The translations under genes and the position numbers were made by a program. Positions 36,398 through 44,849 of a stretch of 64,000 nt of DNA are shown piece after piece (within the stretch, counting starts at the first letter, position 1; the number at the start of each line of letters is the position of its first letter). Location: contig JABCZK010000007.1 of the NCBI GenBank assembly GCA_013289695.1, positions 101,360 to 165,359 of the forward strand, given 5' to 3'. The notes below the pieces were generated by a model that worked only from the letters and a program-made list of their open reading frames with translations, did not search any database and was not told the origin of the DNA. The stretch is from Acidobacteriota bacterium. Lineage in GTDB: Bacteria > Acidobacteriota > Terriglobia > Acidiferrales > UBA7541.

Positions 36398-37474
36398 TTA
36401 CGGCCGAGCTTCCAGAACGATGTTGAACGGCGTCTCGGTCGCTCGCCGTACGCGCGTGAATCCCGCCGCATGCAGCACCTTTGCGAGCCGGCCCTCGCCC
36501 GCTTGCGCTCCTAAACCCAAACCAACCTCCTGCGATAGTGAAGCGGGGGTGCACAGCATCGTCGAAGCCGAATAAAACACGCGTCCGATGGGATTCAGAT
36601 TGTCCTCGAGCTTGTCGTTCGCGAATGGTTCGACGATCATCCACGTTCCATTACGATCAAGTGTCTCCAGCACGTGCCGCGCGGCGCCTTCGGGATCGCC
36701 CATGTCGTGCAGGCAATCAAAGAACGCCACGAAGTCGTAGCCCTTCCCCGGATACTGCTTCGCGGAGGACACTTCGAATTTCACGCGATCGGAAACACCG
36801 GCTTTGGCCGCAGCCTCTCGCGCCAAATCGATCGAGCCGGAGTGGTAGTCGAAACCGACGAAGGTGGATTTCGGATACGCTTGCGCCATCAGAATAGTGG
36901 ACGTTCCCAATCCGCAGCCGACATCGGCGACGCGTGCTCCCGCTTGCAGTTTTGTTTCGGTGTCGCCGAGTGCCGGAATCCATTCGTTGATCAAATGGCC
37001 GCGGTAGTTCGGACGGAAGAATCGTTCGGTTCCGACAAAGAGGCAGGCGTCGTGTTCGTGCCAACCAACTCCCTTGCCGGTCCGGAATGCGGACGTGATT
37101 TTCGGAATACCCTTAATCGTGGCTTCAACGGCCTGAAAAAAACCGGGCAGGAACACCGGACTGCTTTCATCGGCCAATGCCAGAGCTTGTTCGGGAGGCA
37201 AGGTAAAGCGGCCGGTGGCGGCATCGTAGGTGATGAATCCGCCGGCGGCCTGCGCTGACAGCCATTCGCGCACGTAGCGCTCGGCGGTGTTGGTCTTGGT
37301 CGCCAGTTCAGCCGACGTGATCGGTCCCGCGCCGGCCATGGCTTTGTAGAGACCCAGATTGTCGCCGATCACGATGAGCGCGGTATTCATCGCAGCGCCC
37401 ATTTCAGCGACGGCTTTCATCATGAATTCGTGCAGCTTTGTTTCATTTACGGGTTGTGGTGCGGTAGCGGACAT
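36398..37474 (-). CDS. SAM-dependent methyltransferase with N-terminal winged helix
   Basis: The 358-residue product resembles the Rv2258c/plant-O-methyltransferase type. The N-terminal 100 residues form a winged-helix dimerisation region (TSAELATKTNTAERYVREWLSAQAAGGFITYDAATGRFTLPPEQ). The Rossmann part has the SAM loop ARVADVGCGLGTSTILMAQ and the acidic end of strand 2 (TFVGFDYHSGSID), then FVAFFDCLHDMGDP. The substrate is unknown. It is convergent with the hypothetical gene ending at 36364. Confidence 0.9.
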   Translation of the reverse strand: MSATAPQPVNETKLHEFMMKAVAEMGAAMNTALIVIGDNLGLYKAMAGAGPITSAELATKTNTAERYVREWLSAQAAGGFITYDAATGRFTLPPEQALALADESSPVFLPGFFQAVEATIKGIPKITSAFRTGKGVGWHEHDACLFVGTERFFRPNYRGHLINEWIPALGDTETKLQAGARVADVGCGLGTSTILMAQAYPKSTFVGFDYHSGSIDLAREAAAKAGVSDRVKFEVSSAKQYPGKGYDFVAFFDCLHDMGDPEGAARHVLETLDRNGTWMIVEPFANDKLEDNLNPIGRVFYSASTMLCTPASLSQEVGLGLGAQAGEGRLAKVLHAAGFTRVRRATETPFNIVLEARP

Positions 37475-37605
37475 GAACGTGCCTCCTGCGTGAGCGCGGA
37501 CCCGGGGACGCCTCGGGAATTGCGCCGAGTCTATCGTTGCGGGTAGGGCAAGTCAATCGCGGATGGTTATGCCACTCGCGCGGCGATTTTGCTATCCTCG
37601 CGCCC

Positions 37606-38811
37606 GTGCAGATCCTTTTTTACATTTTGGTCGTCGCGCAAGTCGCCGTGGGCTTGTATTCGCTCTGGGACGGCTTCGCATGGTTCCAGATGCTGCGGCA
37701 GCGATTGGCTTCACATGCGGGTTTCTACACGCCGACGACGGCGCTGATCTGCCCCTGCAAGGGCAACGAGCGGGGGCTGGAGGAAAACCTGCTGGCGCTG
37801 ACGCGCTTCGATTATCCGAACTACGAAATATATTTCACGCTGGCAACCAGCCTCGATCCGGCGCTGAAAGTGATTGAGCGCGTGAAGGCGGCGAGCCAGA
37901 AGTCCGTGCATATCGTGATCGCTGGGCCGCCCACCGACTGTGGAGAAAAGGTTTACAACCTGCAACGCGCTGTCGAAGCCTTGCCGGCCGACAAATTCGA
38001 AGTGCTCGCGTTTACGGATTCCGACGTGCGTCTGCCGCACACTTGGCTGACCAAGCTGATTGCGCCGCTCAACGACGGCCGCATCGGCGCCACCACTGCC
38101 TATCGCTGGATCATTCCCAGCGGAACGGGCCTGGAATCACTGGCAAGCTGCTTCGCGTCCGCTTGGAATGGCGCGGTCGCGACCATGCTCGGCAAACCCA
38201 GCGGAAATTTCTGCTGGGGAGGCGGCACGGCCATCCGCCGCAAGACATTTGACGATGTGAACGTCCTGGAGGCCTGGAAAGGCGCCGTGAGCGACGATTT
38301 CGCGATGACCTACGCGCTCGAACAGGCCGGAAAACCGATCATTTTTTGCCCGGAGTGTTTCGCCGCCACGCTGCACCCCTGGACTGCCGCGGAGTTGCTG
38401 GAATTCACCAACCGCCAGATCCTGATCACGCGCATCTATTCGCCGCGCCGGTGGCAATTTGGCGCCGCAGCGCATTTGAGTTATTCGCTGACGCTGCTCT
38501 ATGCCGTGTACGTGATCCTTTACAGCATGGTTGACGTGGACCCTTGGGGCCAGCTGCTGCTCCTCACTCTCGCGATTCCGTTGCTGGCGGCAATGAAGGG
38601 CGCGATGCGTATGATCGCCGTGAGCGAAGCGATGCCGGAGTCGAAATCGAAACTGCAGGGATGGAGCTGGGTATGCCCGGTGCTGGCGCCGGTGGTGCCC
38701 TTCTTATTTTCGTGGAATTTTATTATGTCGCTGCTGACCAAGCGCATCCGCTGGCGCGGTATCCGCTACGAATTGGTGACGCCAAACCTGACGCGCATTC
38801 TCAAGCGCTAG
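37606..38811 (+). CDS. GT21-like glycosyltransferase (ceramide glucosyltransferase / HpnI type), membrane bound
   Basis: The 401-residue product starts at the GTG at 37606, which follows a TATCCT box by 7 bp and opens directly with a transmembrane segment (ILFYILVVAQVAVGLYSLW). The family-2 fold shows PTTALICPCKGNERGLEENLLAL (nucleotide binding), FTDSDVRLP (metal-binding acidic motif), GGGTAIRRKTFDDV, SDDFAMTYAL and, near residue 290, the R-x-x-RW-like RIYSPRRW. Three further hydrophobic segments follow. This is the layout of GT21 ceramide glucosyltransferases and of the hopanoid enzyme HpnI. No hopanoid genes are adjacent, so the acceptor stays open. Its last 11 bp overlap the convergent gene. 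Confidence 0.85.
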   Translation: MQILFYILVVAQVAVGLYSLWDGFAWFQMLRQRLASHAGFYTPTTALICPCKGNERGLEENLLALTRFDYPNYEIYFTLATSLDPALKVIERVKAASQKSVHIVIAGPPTDCGEKVYNLQRAVEALPADKFEVLAFTDSDVRLPHTWLTKLIAPLNDGRIGATTAYRWIIPSGTGLESLASCFASAWNGAVATMLGKPSGNFCWGGGTAIRRKTFDDVNVLEAWKGAVSDDFAMTYALEQAGKPIIFCPECFAATLHPWTAAELLEFTNRQILITRIYSPRRWQFGAAAHLSYSLTLLYAVYVILYSMVDVDPWGQLLLLTLAIPLLAAMKGAMRMIAVSEAMPESKSKLQGWSWVCPVLAPVVPFLFSWNFIMSLLTKRIRWRGIRYELVTPNLTRILKR

Positions 38812-39295
38812 CGCTCGGCACCGTTTCGGTCGCCGGCGCGAACGCCCGCTCTATTCGGCCCAGATAGTAGCCCGTCGCGGCTCCTGCCGGAATTGTGAGC
38901 CACCATCCCGCACGCAGAACGGCGTCCGAGACCACGAACTGAAACAATAGCGCGGCATAATTCTCAGGCAGCAGCAGCGCCGCGCGCCGGCTGCCAATCC
39001 CCAGTGCTACCACGACCAGCAAAGCAAGAATCGCGCCTACCAGCGCCCAGTGCAGGGGAGTCTTACATTTCAATGCCAGCATGATTCGGCGCAGCAGCAG
39101 ACCGTAAAGCAGAGCAGTGGGCGCGCCGAACAAGTATCCGTAAACAAGCAACGTCAGCAAGCCTTCGCTCGCTTCGCGCGTCAAGTCCTGAGACGGCGTG
39201 AGGATCCTGTTCTGGCACCAGACCGCCAGCACCATGAAAAAGCAGCCCAGCGCCCAGGCCGCCAGGTAATAAATCAGGCTGCCGCGCCGGGTCAT
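38801..39295 (-). CDS. Small membrane protein coupled to the ThyX-like gene
   Basis: No family recognised. The 164-residue product has about four transmembrane segments (SLIYYLAAWALGCFFMVLAVWC, LLTLLVYGYLFGAPTALLYGLLL, WALVGAILALLVVVALGIG and the C-terminal WWLTIPAGAATGYYLG). The ATG at 39295 overlaps the stop of the ThyX-like gene by 4 bp (ATGA), so its translation is probably coupled. A link to nucleotide metabolism is not expected from the sequence. Confidence 0.75.
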   Translation of the reverse strand: MTRRGSLIYYLAAWALGCFFMVLAVWCQNRILTPSQDLTREASEGLLTLLVYGYLFGAPTALLYGLLLRRIMLALKCKTPLHWALVGAILALLVVVALGIGSRRAALLLPENYAALLFQFVVSDAVLRAGWWLTIPAGAATGYYLGRIERAFAPATETVPSASA

Positions 39296-40872
39296 ATTCG
39301 CCGTTGAATGTTCGGGAAGTCGAGCCAGACTTTCACGCCGCAAAAATGCGAACCTTCCGTGCAGATGGGCGTGGAAATTCCGGCGCGAAGATGGCAAGGA
39401 GGCCCGATATAGCGCGCGAGTTCAGGAAATATCGCGCGAACCTGTTCCACTTCTTCGATGGAAGATTGATAGATCTCTTCTTGCGCGTTGAAACATGTGC
39501 GCATGGTCCATTTGTGCAGCAAGTGCAGCAGCGATCCGGATTCCACCAGGCGAATCGCTTTGGCGTTCGGCAGCAGATACAGCGCGAACTCCGGTGCCAC
39601 GCCACGGTCGAGCAATTCGTTTTTCGCGGCCCAGGCTTCTTGCATCGCTGCTTGATAAATTTCCAGTGCCCGCGGATTGTCGCGGATCAGCATGGGCGTG
39701 GTGTAGTCCGGCGAGCGCGTGTCCGCCAGCGTCAGCAGCGGCCGCGAGCCGGGAACCATGCGGTGCCGCTGGTCCTGGCTATCGGCGGTGTGGCTGATTT
39801 TTTTTGCGAAGGTGAAGTTCGCATGTTGCAGCGGACGCATCAGCGGCGCGTGCACGCCAATGTTCAGAGTCTCGCGGCGGTAAGGATTGCGCGCCGGATT
39901 CAACATGCGATCTAGCGCTTCCCCATCCGGACATTCCGCGGCCGTCAGGCCCACGACGGCCCGATAGGCGTCCGCCAGCACAGCGGGCGCTCCCGCCGAA
40001 TAATCCACCAGCTTGGAGGTACGCCCCGCAAGCTTCACGTCAAATTCGCGCGCAAAGGCCTCACCGTTTCGCGCGGTATCGTGCCATTCCGGCGGCGCAG
40101 CATTCGGTTCGTTGTCAAAACGATCGAAAAATTGCGGATCCACTTCGCGCACACGCGCGACCATTTCCCCGATCACGTGGCGCGCCTCGCTGGGCGTATC
40201 GCTGGCGGCCTGCATGCGATACAGCCGGTGCAGCACGATGCCCGAAATCGTGTGCACCATCGTGGTGAAGGCCGCCACCGGCAGAACGTAGCGAGCCACT
40301 TCAATGGCACGCTTTTCAGATTGCCGCCCTACTTTCTGCACGCGCTTCGGGTGCGACATCGAGCTGAGATGCCAGATATCCCCCAGAATCTCGCGGGCCG
40401 TCGGCTCGAGCAGCAGCGTCAACTCGCGATAATGCTCCCAGGCGCGCGCCACTGCTTTTTCGTAAATCGCGCGCTCCGCTGAGCCGAATGCGCGGCCGTC
40501 GCCCGGAATGTAAGCCTGCGCGCGATCCAGACGAACATAGCGCTGGCTCTGCTGCTCCGAATTGTAAAAAGGATGGGCGTGCAGAAAGGACCACACAAAT
40601 TGCCGGCTGATGTTTTCCAGGCCAAATTCGAAATGCGCGTGTTGATAAACGGTGTGATGCCCACCAAAATAAGTTGCCGAGCCGATCAGCACGCGCTGCT
40701 TGTCGGTGACTTCCTCCGGCCCGATCAGCCGCGGCGAATAGCAGGTGCGCGCCGCCGCGATGGCCGAATCAAACGCATGCGCGAAGTGATTGCGAAGCGT
40801 GACGCGCGGCGGTGCCGTTTCCACTTGCGAATCGAACGGCGCATCGGATGAATGGGACAAATGCGTGGCCAT
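39292..40872 (-). CDS. Long-form ThyX-like flavin-dependent thymidylate synthase (tandem fold)
   Basis: A 526-residue protein built from two ThyX-like halves, twice the usual 220-260. ThyX makes dTMP from dUMP with FAD and methylene-tetrahydrofolate. The N-terminal half keeps EQQSQRY (the ExSxRY part of the ThyX motif) near residue 107. The C-terminal half keeps SQDQRHRMVPGSRP (the RHR part) near residue 388. Neither half carries the whole RHRxxSxNExSxRY motif. The ATG at 40872 opens MATHLSHSS; a TACAAT box (40889-40884) lies 11 bp upstream. Long ThyX-like proteins of this kind exist in several phyla; thymidylate synthase activity is likely but unproven. Confidence 0.8.
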   Translation of the reverse strand: MATHLSHSSDAPFDSQVETAPPRVTLRNHFAHAFDSAIAAARTCYSPRLIGPEEVTDKQRVLIGSATYFGGHHTVYQHAHFEFGLENISRQFVWSFLHAHPFYNSEQQSQRYVRLDRAQAYIPGDGRAFGSAERAIYEKAVARAWEHYRELTLLLEPTAREILGDIWHLSSMSHPKRVQKVGRQSEKRAIEVARYVLPVAAFTTMVHTISGIVLHRLYRMQAASDTPSEARHVIGEMVARVREVDPQFFDRFDNEPNAAPPEWHDTARNGEAFAREFDVKLAGRTSKLVDYSAGAPAVLADAYRAVVGLTAAECPDGEALDRMLNPARNPYRRETLNIGVHAPLMRPLQHANFTFAKKISHTADSQDQRHRMVPGSRPLLTLADTRSPDYTTPMLIRDNPRALEIYQAAMQEAWAAKNELLDRGVAPEFALYLLPNAKAIRLVESGSLLHLLHKWTMRTCFNAQEEIYQSSIEEVEQVRAIFPELARYIGPPCHLRAGISTPICTEGSHFCGVKVWLDFPNIQRRI

Positions 40873-40931
40873 TTCTAGGCGGCATTGTACACCGCACGGA
40901 TCGGTTTTACGGCGGCAGAACAGCACCGCGC

Positions 40932-40965
40932 AAAAAAAATAAGCCCCGAGCGATGAACCCGGGGC
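40932..40965 (-). terminator. Rho-independent terminator of rpmE
   Basis: Minus strand: arms GCCCCG (40965-40960) and CGGGGC (40948-40943), followed by TTA and a run of eight T. It lies 37 bp after the rpmE stop. Confidence 0.85.
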
Positions 40966-41001
40966 CTATCGGATTTCTCTGGTAGCGCTGAAATCGGCTG
41001 G

Positions 41002-41226
41002 TTACTTCTTCATCGCCGCCGCTTTATCGGCGTACTTCTTCGTGAAGCGCTCCACGCGGCCGGCGGTATCAACCAACTTCTGCTTGCCGGTGAAGAACGG
41101 ATGGCAATTCGAGCAAATTTCCACGCGGATCATTTGGCCCTTGAACGTGGAACGTGTGTCAAAGGTGTTGCCGCAGGCGCAGTGCACCTTCACGGCGTGA
41201 TAATCGGGATGGATTCCTTCTTTCAT
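41002..41226 (-). CDS. rpmE: 50S ribosomal protein bL31 (zinc-binding type)
   Basis: The 74-residue product begins [22 protein letters not shown] and contains CxC and CxxC ([19 protein letters not shown]), the four zinc ligands of the C+ form of bL31. The ATG at 41226 has GGAG seven bases upstream and matches family N-termini. A near-consensus promoter and a terminator make it a single-gene unit. The Zn-dependent C+ form is the one replaced by a C- paralogue under zinc starvation in other bacteria; no paralogue is present here. Confidence 0.97.
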   Translation of the reverse strand: MKEGIHPDYHAVKVHCACGNTFDTRSTFKGQMIRVEICSNCHPFFTGKQKLVDTAGRVERFTKKYADKAAAMKK

Positions 41227-41309
41227 GTTGCTCCTGTCGGCCAGCCGGTCTGCGCGACTTCTCGAAGCGAGGCTGCACAGTCGCGTCGCTAGGCTAGCGG
41301 GAAACTCCA

Positions 41310-41338
41310 ATTATACGGCAGGCGCGGCAATTTGCCAA
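41310..41338 (-). promoter_or_regulatory. Sigma-70-type promoter of rpmE
   Basis: Minus strand TTGGCA (41338-41333), spacer of 17 bp and perfect TATAAT (41315-41310). It lies 84 bp upstream of the rpmE start. Confidence 0.85.
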
Positions 41339-41379
41339 ATGCATGGTGCGATCGCAGTGGGCGACGTCAAATCGCGCAG

Positions 41380-42642
41380 CTAGGACACGAACGCGCAGCC
41401 CACGCGCGCACGGCCGCCTTCTACTTGTTGCGAATTCGTCTTACGCAGCACCACGCGAACGGGGGGCAAAATCGGCACATGCAGCACTGCGTGGAATTGG
41501 TTGGGAACGTCTTGCGGGTTATCCAGCAGCAGCGCCACGCCGCCATAGCTCAGATCCATCACTGCCGCCGTCTTCTGATTCACGTCGGTCAGGATCGCAT
41601 AGGCCTTGGTACCGGCCAGCGAGACGCGCTCCCATTTGCGGGCCTCCGCGTACGGAGCGGTGGGGCGGCGAGGTTCGGCCTGCGCCTGAAACGGCGTCGG
41701 CGCGGGTGGCGCTTCGGTTTTCATGGTCGGCGTCACCAGGGGTGGACGAACGGGTTCGGACGTTGCGGGAGCCTCGCGTTGTGTAGACGGGGCGGCGGGA
41801 ATTTCGCGCGGTCCTTGCGTTTGGGGTGGGACCAGTTGGGGCGCGGCGCGTCCGGAATTTTTTAGCTGATAGAGCCGTTGGTCGGCCAGGTTCATCAGCG
41901 CACTCTTCGTATCTCCGTCATCGGGGTGCACGGCGACACCGAAATCCAGCGTGACGCCAATGTCCATTTTCAGCGGCTGAATATCGATTTCATATTGGCT
42001 GCGGATGCGACGGCACAGCGTGATGGCCTGTTCCGGGTCGGTCTGCGGTAGCAGCAGCGCAAACTCATCTCCGCCGATGCGGAAAGCGAAATCCGACGCG
42101 CGCATCGTTTTTTGCAAAGTCGTTGCGGCGAGTTGCAGCACCTGATCGCCCTGCAAATGGCCGTGACGATCATTCACTTCCTTCAGCTTGTGCAGATCCA
42201 GGATTACGATCGCCAACTGGTGACCGTAGCGTTTCGCGCGATTTAATTCCTTGTCGCAGTATTCGTCGAAGAGCCGGCGGTTGTAGAGACCGGTGAGCGG
42301 GTCGGTGGCAGCATTGACTTGCAGCTTCTTGAATTCGTCGTACTCCATCAGGATAGGAACGCGCAGAAAATTCGTCGAGGCTAGCACGTCCACCAGTGCC
42401 GTTTTCAGCGAAACGCGCTTGCCGAGATTTTCGGCGAGTTCCCGCCGCCGCAGCAGGATGCGTTCCCAATAGTCATTGCTTTGCGCGTCGGTGAAATCAA
42501 TTTGCGCGATGGTGCGGAAGAATTGTCGTAGAAATTGTCCGCGAACCGGTTCGTCGAGCCCGTCCAGAGTCTCCACCAGGAGATCGAGGAACGAGTCTTC
42601 GGCCGAGGGCTGCGGCTGAAAAGCATCGCCGGGCTGAGGCAT
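41380..42642 (-). CDS. Diguanylate cyclase (GGDEF) with C-terminal PilZ domain
   Basis: The 420-residue product has an N-terminal helical region of about 110 residues, a GGDEF domain (TDPLTGLYNRRLFDEYCDKE, intact RIGGDEFALLLPQ) and, after a Pro-rich linker (residues about 275-335), a PilZ-like domain (RKWERVSLAGTKAYAILTD, DLSYGGVALLL). GGDEF makes c-di-GMP and PilZ binds it, so the protein may sense its own product. The I-site RxxD five residues before GGDEF is not clear (MRASDFAFRIGGDEF). The ATG at 42642 is preferred over a TTG at 42657. It lies 3' of another PilZ gene, in a signalling block. Confidence 0.93.
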   Translation of the reverse strand: MPQPGDAFQPQPSAEDSFLDLLVETLDGLDEPVRGQFLRQFFRTIAQIDFTDAQSNDYWERILLRRRELAENLGKRVSLKTALVDVLASTNFLRVPILMEYDEFKKLQVNAATDPLTGLYNRRLFDEYCDKELNRAKRYGHQLAIVILDLHKLKEVNDRHGHLQGDQVLQLAATTLQKTMRASDFAFRIGGDEFALLLPQTDPEQAITLCRRIRSQYEIDIQPLKMDIGVTLDFGVAVHPDDGDTKSALMNLADQRLYQLKNSGRAAPQLVPPQTQGPREIPAAPSTQREAPATSEPVRPPLVTPTMKTEAPPAPTPFQAQAEPRRPTAPYAEARKWERVSLAGTKAYAILTDVNQKTAAVMDLSYGGVALLLDNPQDVPNQFHAVLHVPILPPVRVVLRKTNSQQVEGGRARVGCAFVS

Positions 42643-42903
42643 CAATGGGTTCCGCAATAGTTTTGTTGTTCCCTGTGAACAGGGACACTGCGGGGGTAGA
42701 AAAGTACTAGCACGAGAAAGCCCAATCCCAGAGGGGGCCGAGGGCCGAAACCGAGCCTACAAGTTTCTGTAAACAGTTAGGTTACGCATGCGAAGCACTT
42801 CGCGGTGGGGGAAGGAATGCCGAACAGCAAAATAGGTGGCAAAACGATTCCACTTTTCGCCGCTGGTCCACCCGTCGAATCGCTTCAAACTGAGCAGAGA
42901 GGC

Positions 42904-43266
42904 CTAGCCGATTGGCTTCAGGAACTCTACTCCGACCAGGTGCACGTCCCCAGCCTCCTGCTGACGCTTTACTCTGGCTTGGATCGGAGGCATCCCTGCA
43001 GGAACCAAAGCCGAAGAAGTGATGGAGGGGGCAGGAATGGTCAGCGTCACGACTTCATTCACTACGAGCGGACGCGGACACGTAATAAACGCCCCTAGGG
43101 CACTGATATCAAGCGTCTTAGCGAGCTCTAAGAACTGCTCACCATGGGCATCCTTGCCGCGCACGAACAGCGGCACTTGCAGGTTTATGCGCTGAAATCT
43201 CCGACGCTCGTCATAGAGTGGCGTCAATCCCGCTCGATATTGAGCTATGCCTTCACGGATGGCCAT
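42904..43266 (-). CDS. PilZ-domain c-di-GMP effector
   Basis: The 120-residue product has RRRFQRINLQVPLFV (RxxxR) and DISALGAFITC (DxSxxG), the two c-di-GMP-binding motifs, and the usual beta-barrel. It is a stand-alone receptor, cytosolic. The ATG at 43266 is accepted. It is the gene upstream of the GGDEF-PilZ gene on the same strand, with 261 bp between, which may hold a promoter for the latter. Confidence 0.88.
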   Translation of the reverse strand: MAIREGIAQYRAGLTPLYDERRRFQRINLQVPLFVRGKDAHGEQFLELAKTLDISALGAFITCPRPLVVNEVVTLTIPAPSITSSALVPAGMPPIQARVKRQQEAGDVHLVGVEFLKPIG

Positions 43267-43544
43267 TGGTACCCCAGTTTTAGTACTGGTTCTTTGAATC
43301 GCAATTTGAATGCAAGTGTGCCAGCGAACTATACTTTAAATAAGGCTTTTGTTAGCAACACCTTGCAAAGTGTTTCCATTGACACGGTAATATGACCGTC
43401 AGTCGGATGTGTAAATTAACTCCCTAACATTTCCAACATTGTGCAAAGTAGGACGCATTTACCATTGACACTATTTGGGGCCTTTGCGAGCATAAACATC
43501 CACAACCTCGTCCCTGGTATTACCGACCGGCGCGTGAAGGTGGT

Positions 43545-44801
43545 GTGTTTGCACCGATTTCGCGCCTGTCCTGGGAGAGCAATTTGCCAAAAAGCGCCAC
43601 AGCCGAACAGCAAGTGAATAACCAGCAGGTGCTACAACTGATTTCCAGCCTCTTGGATGCCTTCGACCGCCCATTGGTCGTAACGGACCGCTCCGGGAAG
43701 ATTCTGTTCACGAATTTTCATGCGCAAGAACGATTGAACGAGAAGGGCTTAGACGCTAAGCCAGATTTGAATTTGTTCGTGGATATCCTGCATACCGATC
43801 GCCAGGAGATTCTCAAGCAGCTTGAAGCAGGCGAACAAGAACTCAATCTGCCCATTGATTTCGCGAACGAGGTGCAACACGCGCGCGTTCGTTGGCTGCC
43901 GGAACCCGACTGGCTGGTCACTTACCTCGAACCGGCTCCGGCAGAGGCGCCGGCGGACGAAGCCGAGATGCGCCAGACCGTTCAGGAATTGATGCAAGAA
44001 CGCGAGATTACTTACCGGAACTTGCTGGCCGCCTATCTACGATTGCAGGAAGTCAACCGCCAGAAAACAGTGTTCCTGGCGTCAGCCGCGCATGAGTTAA
44101 AGACGCCGCTGGCCGTCATGAAGGGTTACTACGATTTACTGCTGACGGGCTCGCTGGGAAAACTTGACGATCGCCAGCGAGATATTCTGCTGGAATCGAA
44201 AGAAAGCTGCGATCGCTTGATCCGGCTTGTTTCCATGTTCCTGAATTACTCGGCGCTGGAAAGCGGCAAATTGATTCTGCAGCTCAGGGAAAACGATCTG
44301 CGCGACTGCATTAAAGATCTCACTTGCCGCTGGCAGGATGCCTTCCAGCGCGCCAAGGTTCGCCTCGACATACAGATTCATCCCGAGCTGGGACCTTTCA
44401 AGTTCGATTACCAAAAAGTGCAGCAGTGCGTGGCAAATTTTCTGGACAACGCTCTGAAGCATACTCCAGCGCAAGGTTGTGTAACTTTGATTGCGGAACC
44501 GCACTTCTGGGAAAGGCGCATTTCTGAAGCGGCGCCTTCCTCCGATCGCCGCCGCGCCGGCCGCAGCCGTCCCAACAGCGTGCTGGTCGCCGTCTCGGAC
44601 ACCGGCAGCGGGATCGCCGCGGAGTTTCACCAGGAGATTTTCGAGGAGTTTGTCCGCGTTGACCCGTCGTCTTCGGGCATGGGCTTGGGCTTGGCCATCA
44701 CCAAGCGCTTGATCCAGGCGCACCGCGGTAAAGTTTGGGTGGATAGCGTGGTTGGACACGGAAGCTCTTTCTCATTTCTCCTTCCGACGAACGCAGAATA
44801 A
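43545..44801 (+). CDS. Soluble sensor histidine kinase with PAS domain
   Basis: About 418 residues. PAS domain near residues 28-120 (LISSLLDAFDRPLVVTDRSGKILFTNFHAQERL). HisKA with H-box SAAHELKTPLAVMKGYYDLL, N-box VANFLDNALKHTP, G1 VSDTGSGIAAEFHQEIFEEF, G2 MGLGLAITKRLIQAHRG. No transmembrane segment, so the signal is cytosolic. A GTG at 43545 has AAGG at 4 bp; a TTG at 43584 has a good GGGAG site and is an equally likely start. A TTGACA at 43465-43470 upstream has no convincing -10. The NtrC-type regulator starts 48 bp downstream and is the likely partner. Confidence 0.92.
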   Translation: MFAPISRLSWESNLPKSATAEQQVNNQQVLQLISSLLDAFDRPLVVTDRSGKILFTNFHAQERLNEKGLDAKPDLNLFVDILHTDRQEILKQLEAGEQELNLPIDFANEVQHARVRWLPEPDWLVTYLEPAPAEAPADEAEMRQTVQELMQEREITYRNLLAAYLRLQEVNRQKTVFLASAAHELKTPLAVMKGYYDLLLTGSLGKLDDRQRDILLESKESCDRLIRLVSMFLNYSALESGKLILQLRENDLRDCIKDLTCRWQDAFQRAKVRLDIQIHPELGPFKFDYQKVQQCVANFLDNALKHTPAQGCVTLIAEPHFWERRISEAAPSSDRRRAGRSRPNSVLVAVSDTGSGIAAEFHQEIFEEFVRVDPSSSGMGLGLAITKRLIQAHRGKVWVDSVVGHGSSFSFLLPTNAE

Positions 44802-44849
44802 GATAGTGACTGAACCGGAACCGCACTTTTCGGCTCCTTAGGAAAAACG

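Noticed and set aside
42805..43098. 97-codon plus-strand frame
   Set aside because: Mostly antisense to the PilZ gene at 42904-43266.
43465..43496. TTGACA-based promoter for the histidine kinase gene
   Set aside because: The -35 is perfect, but no acceptable -10 lies at 16-18 bp; the nearest (CATAAA) is 20 bp away.
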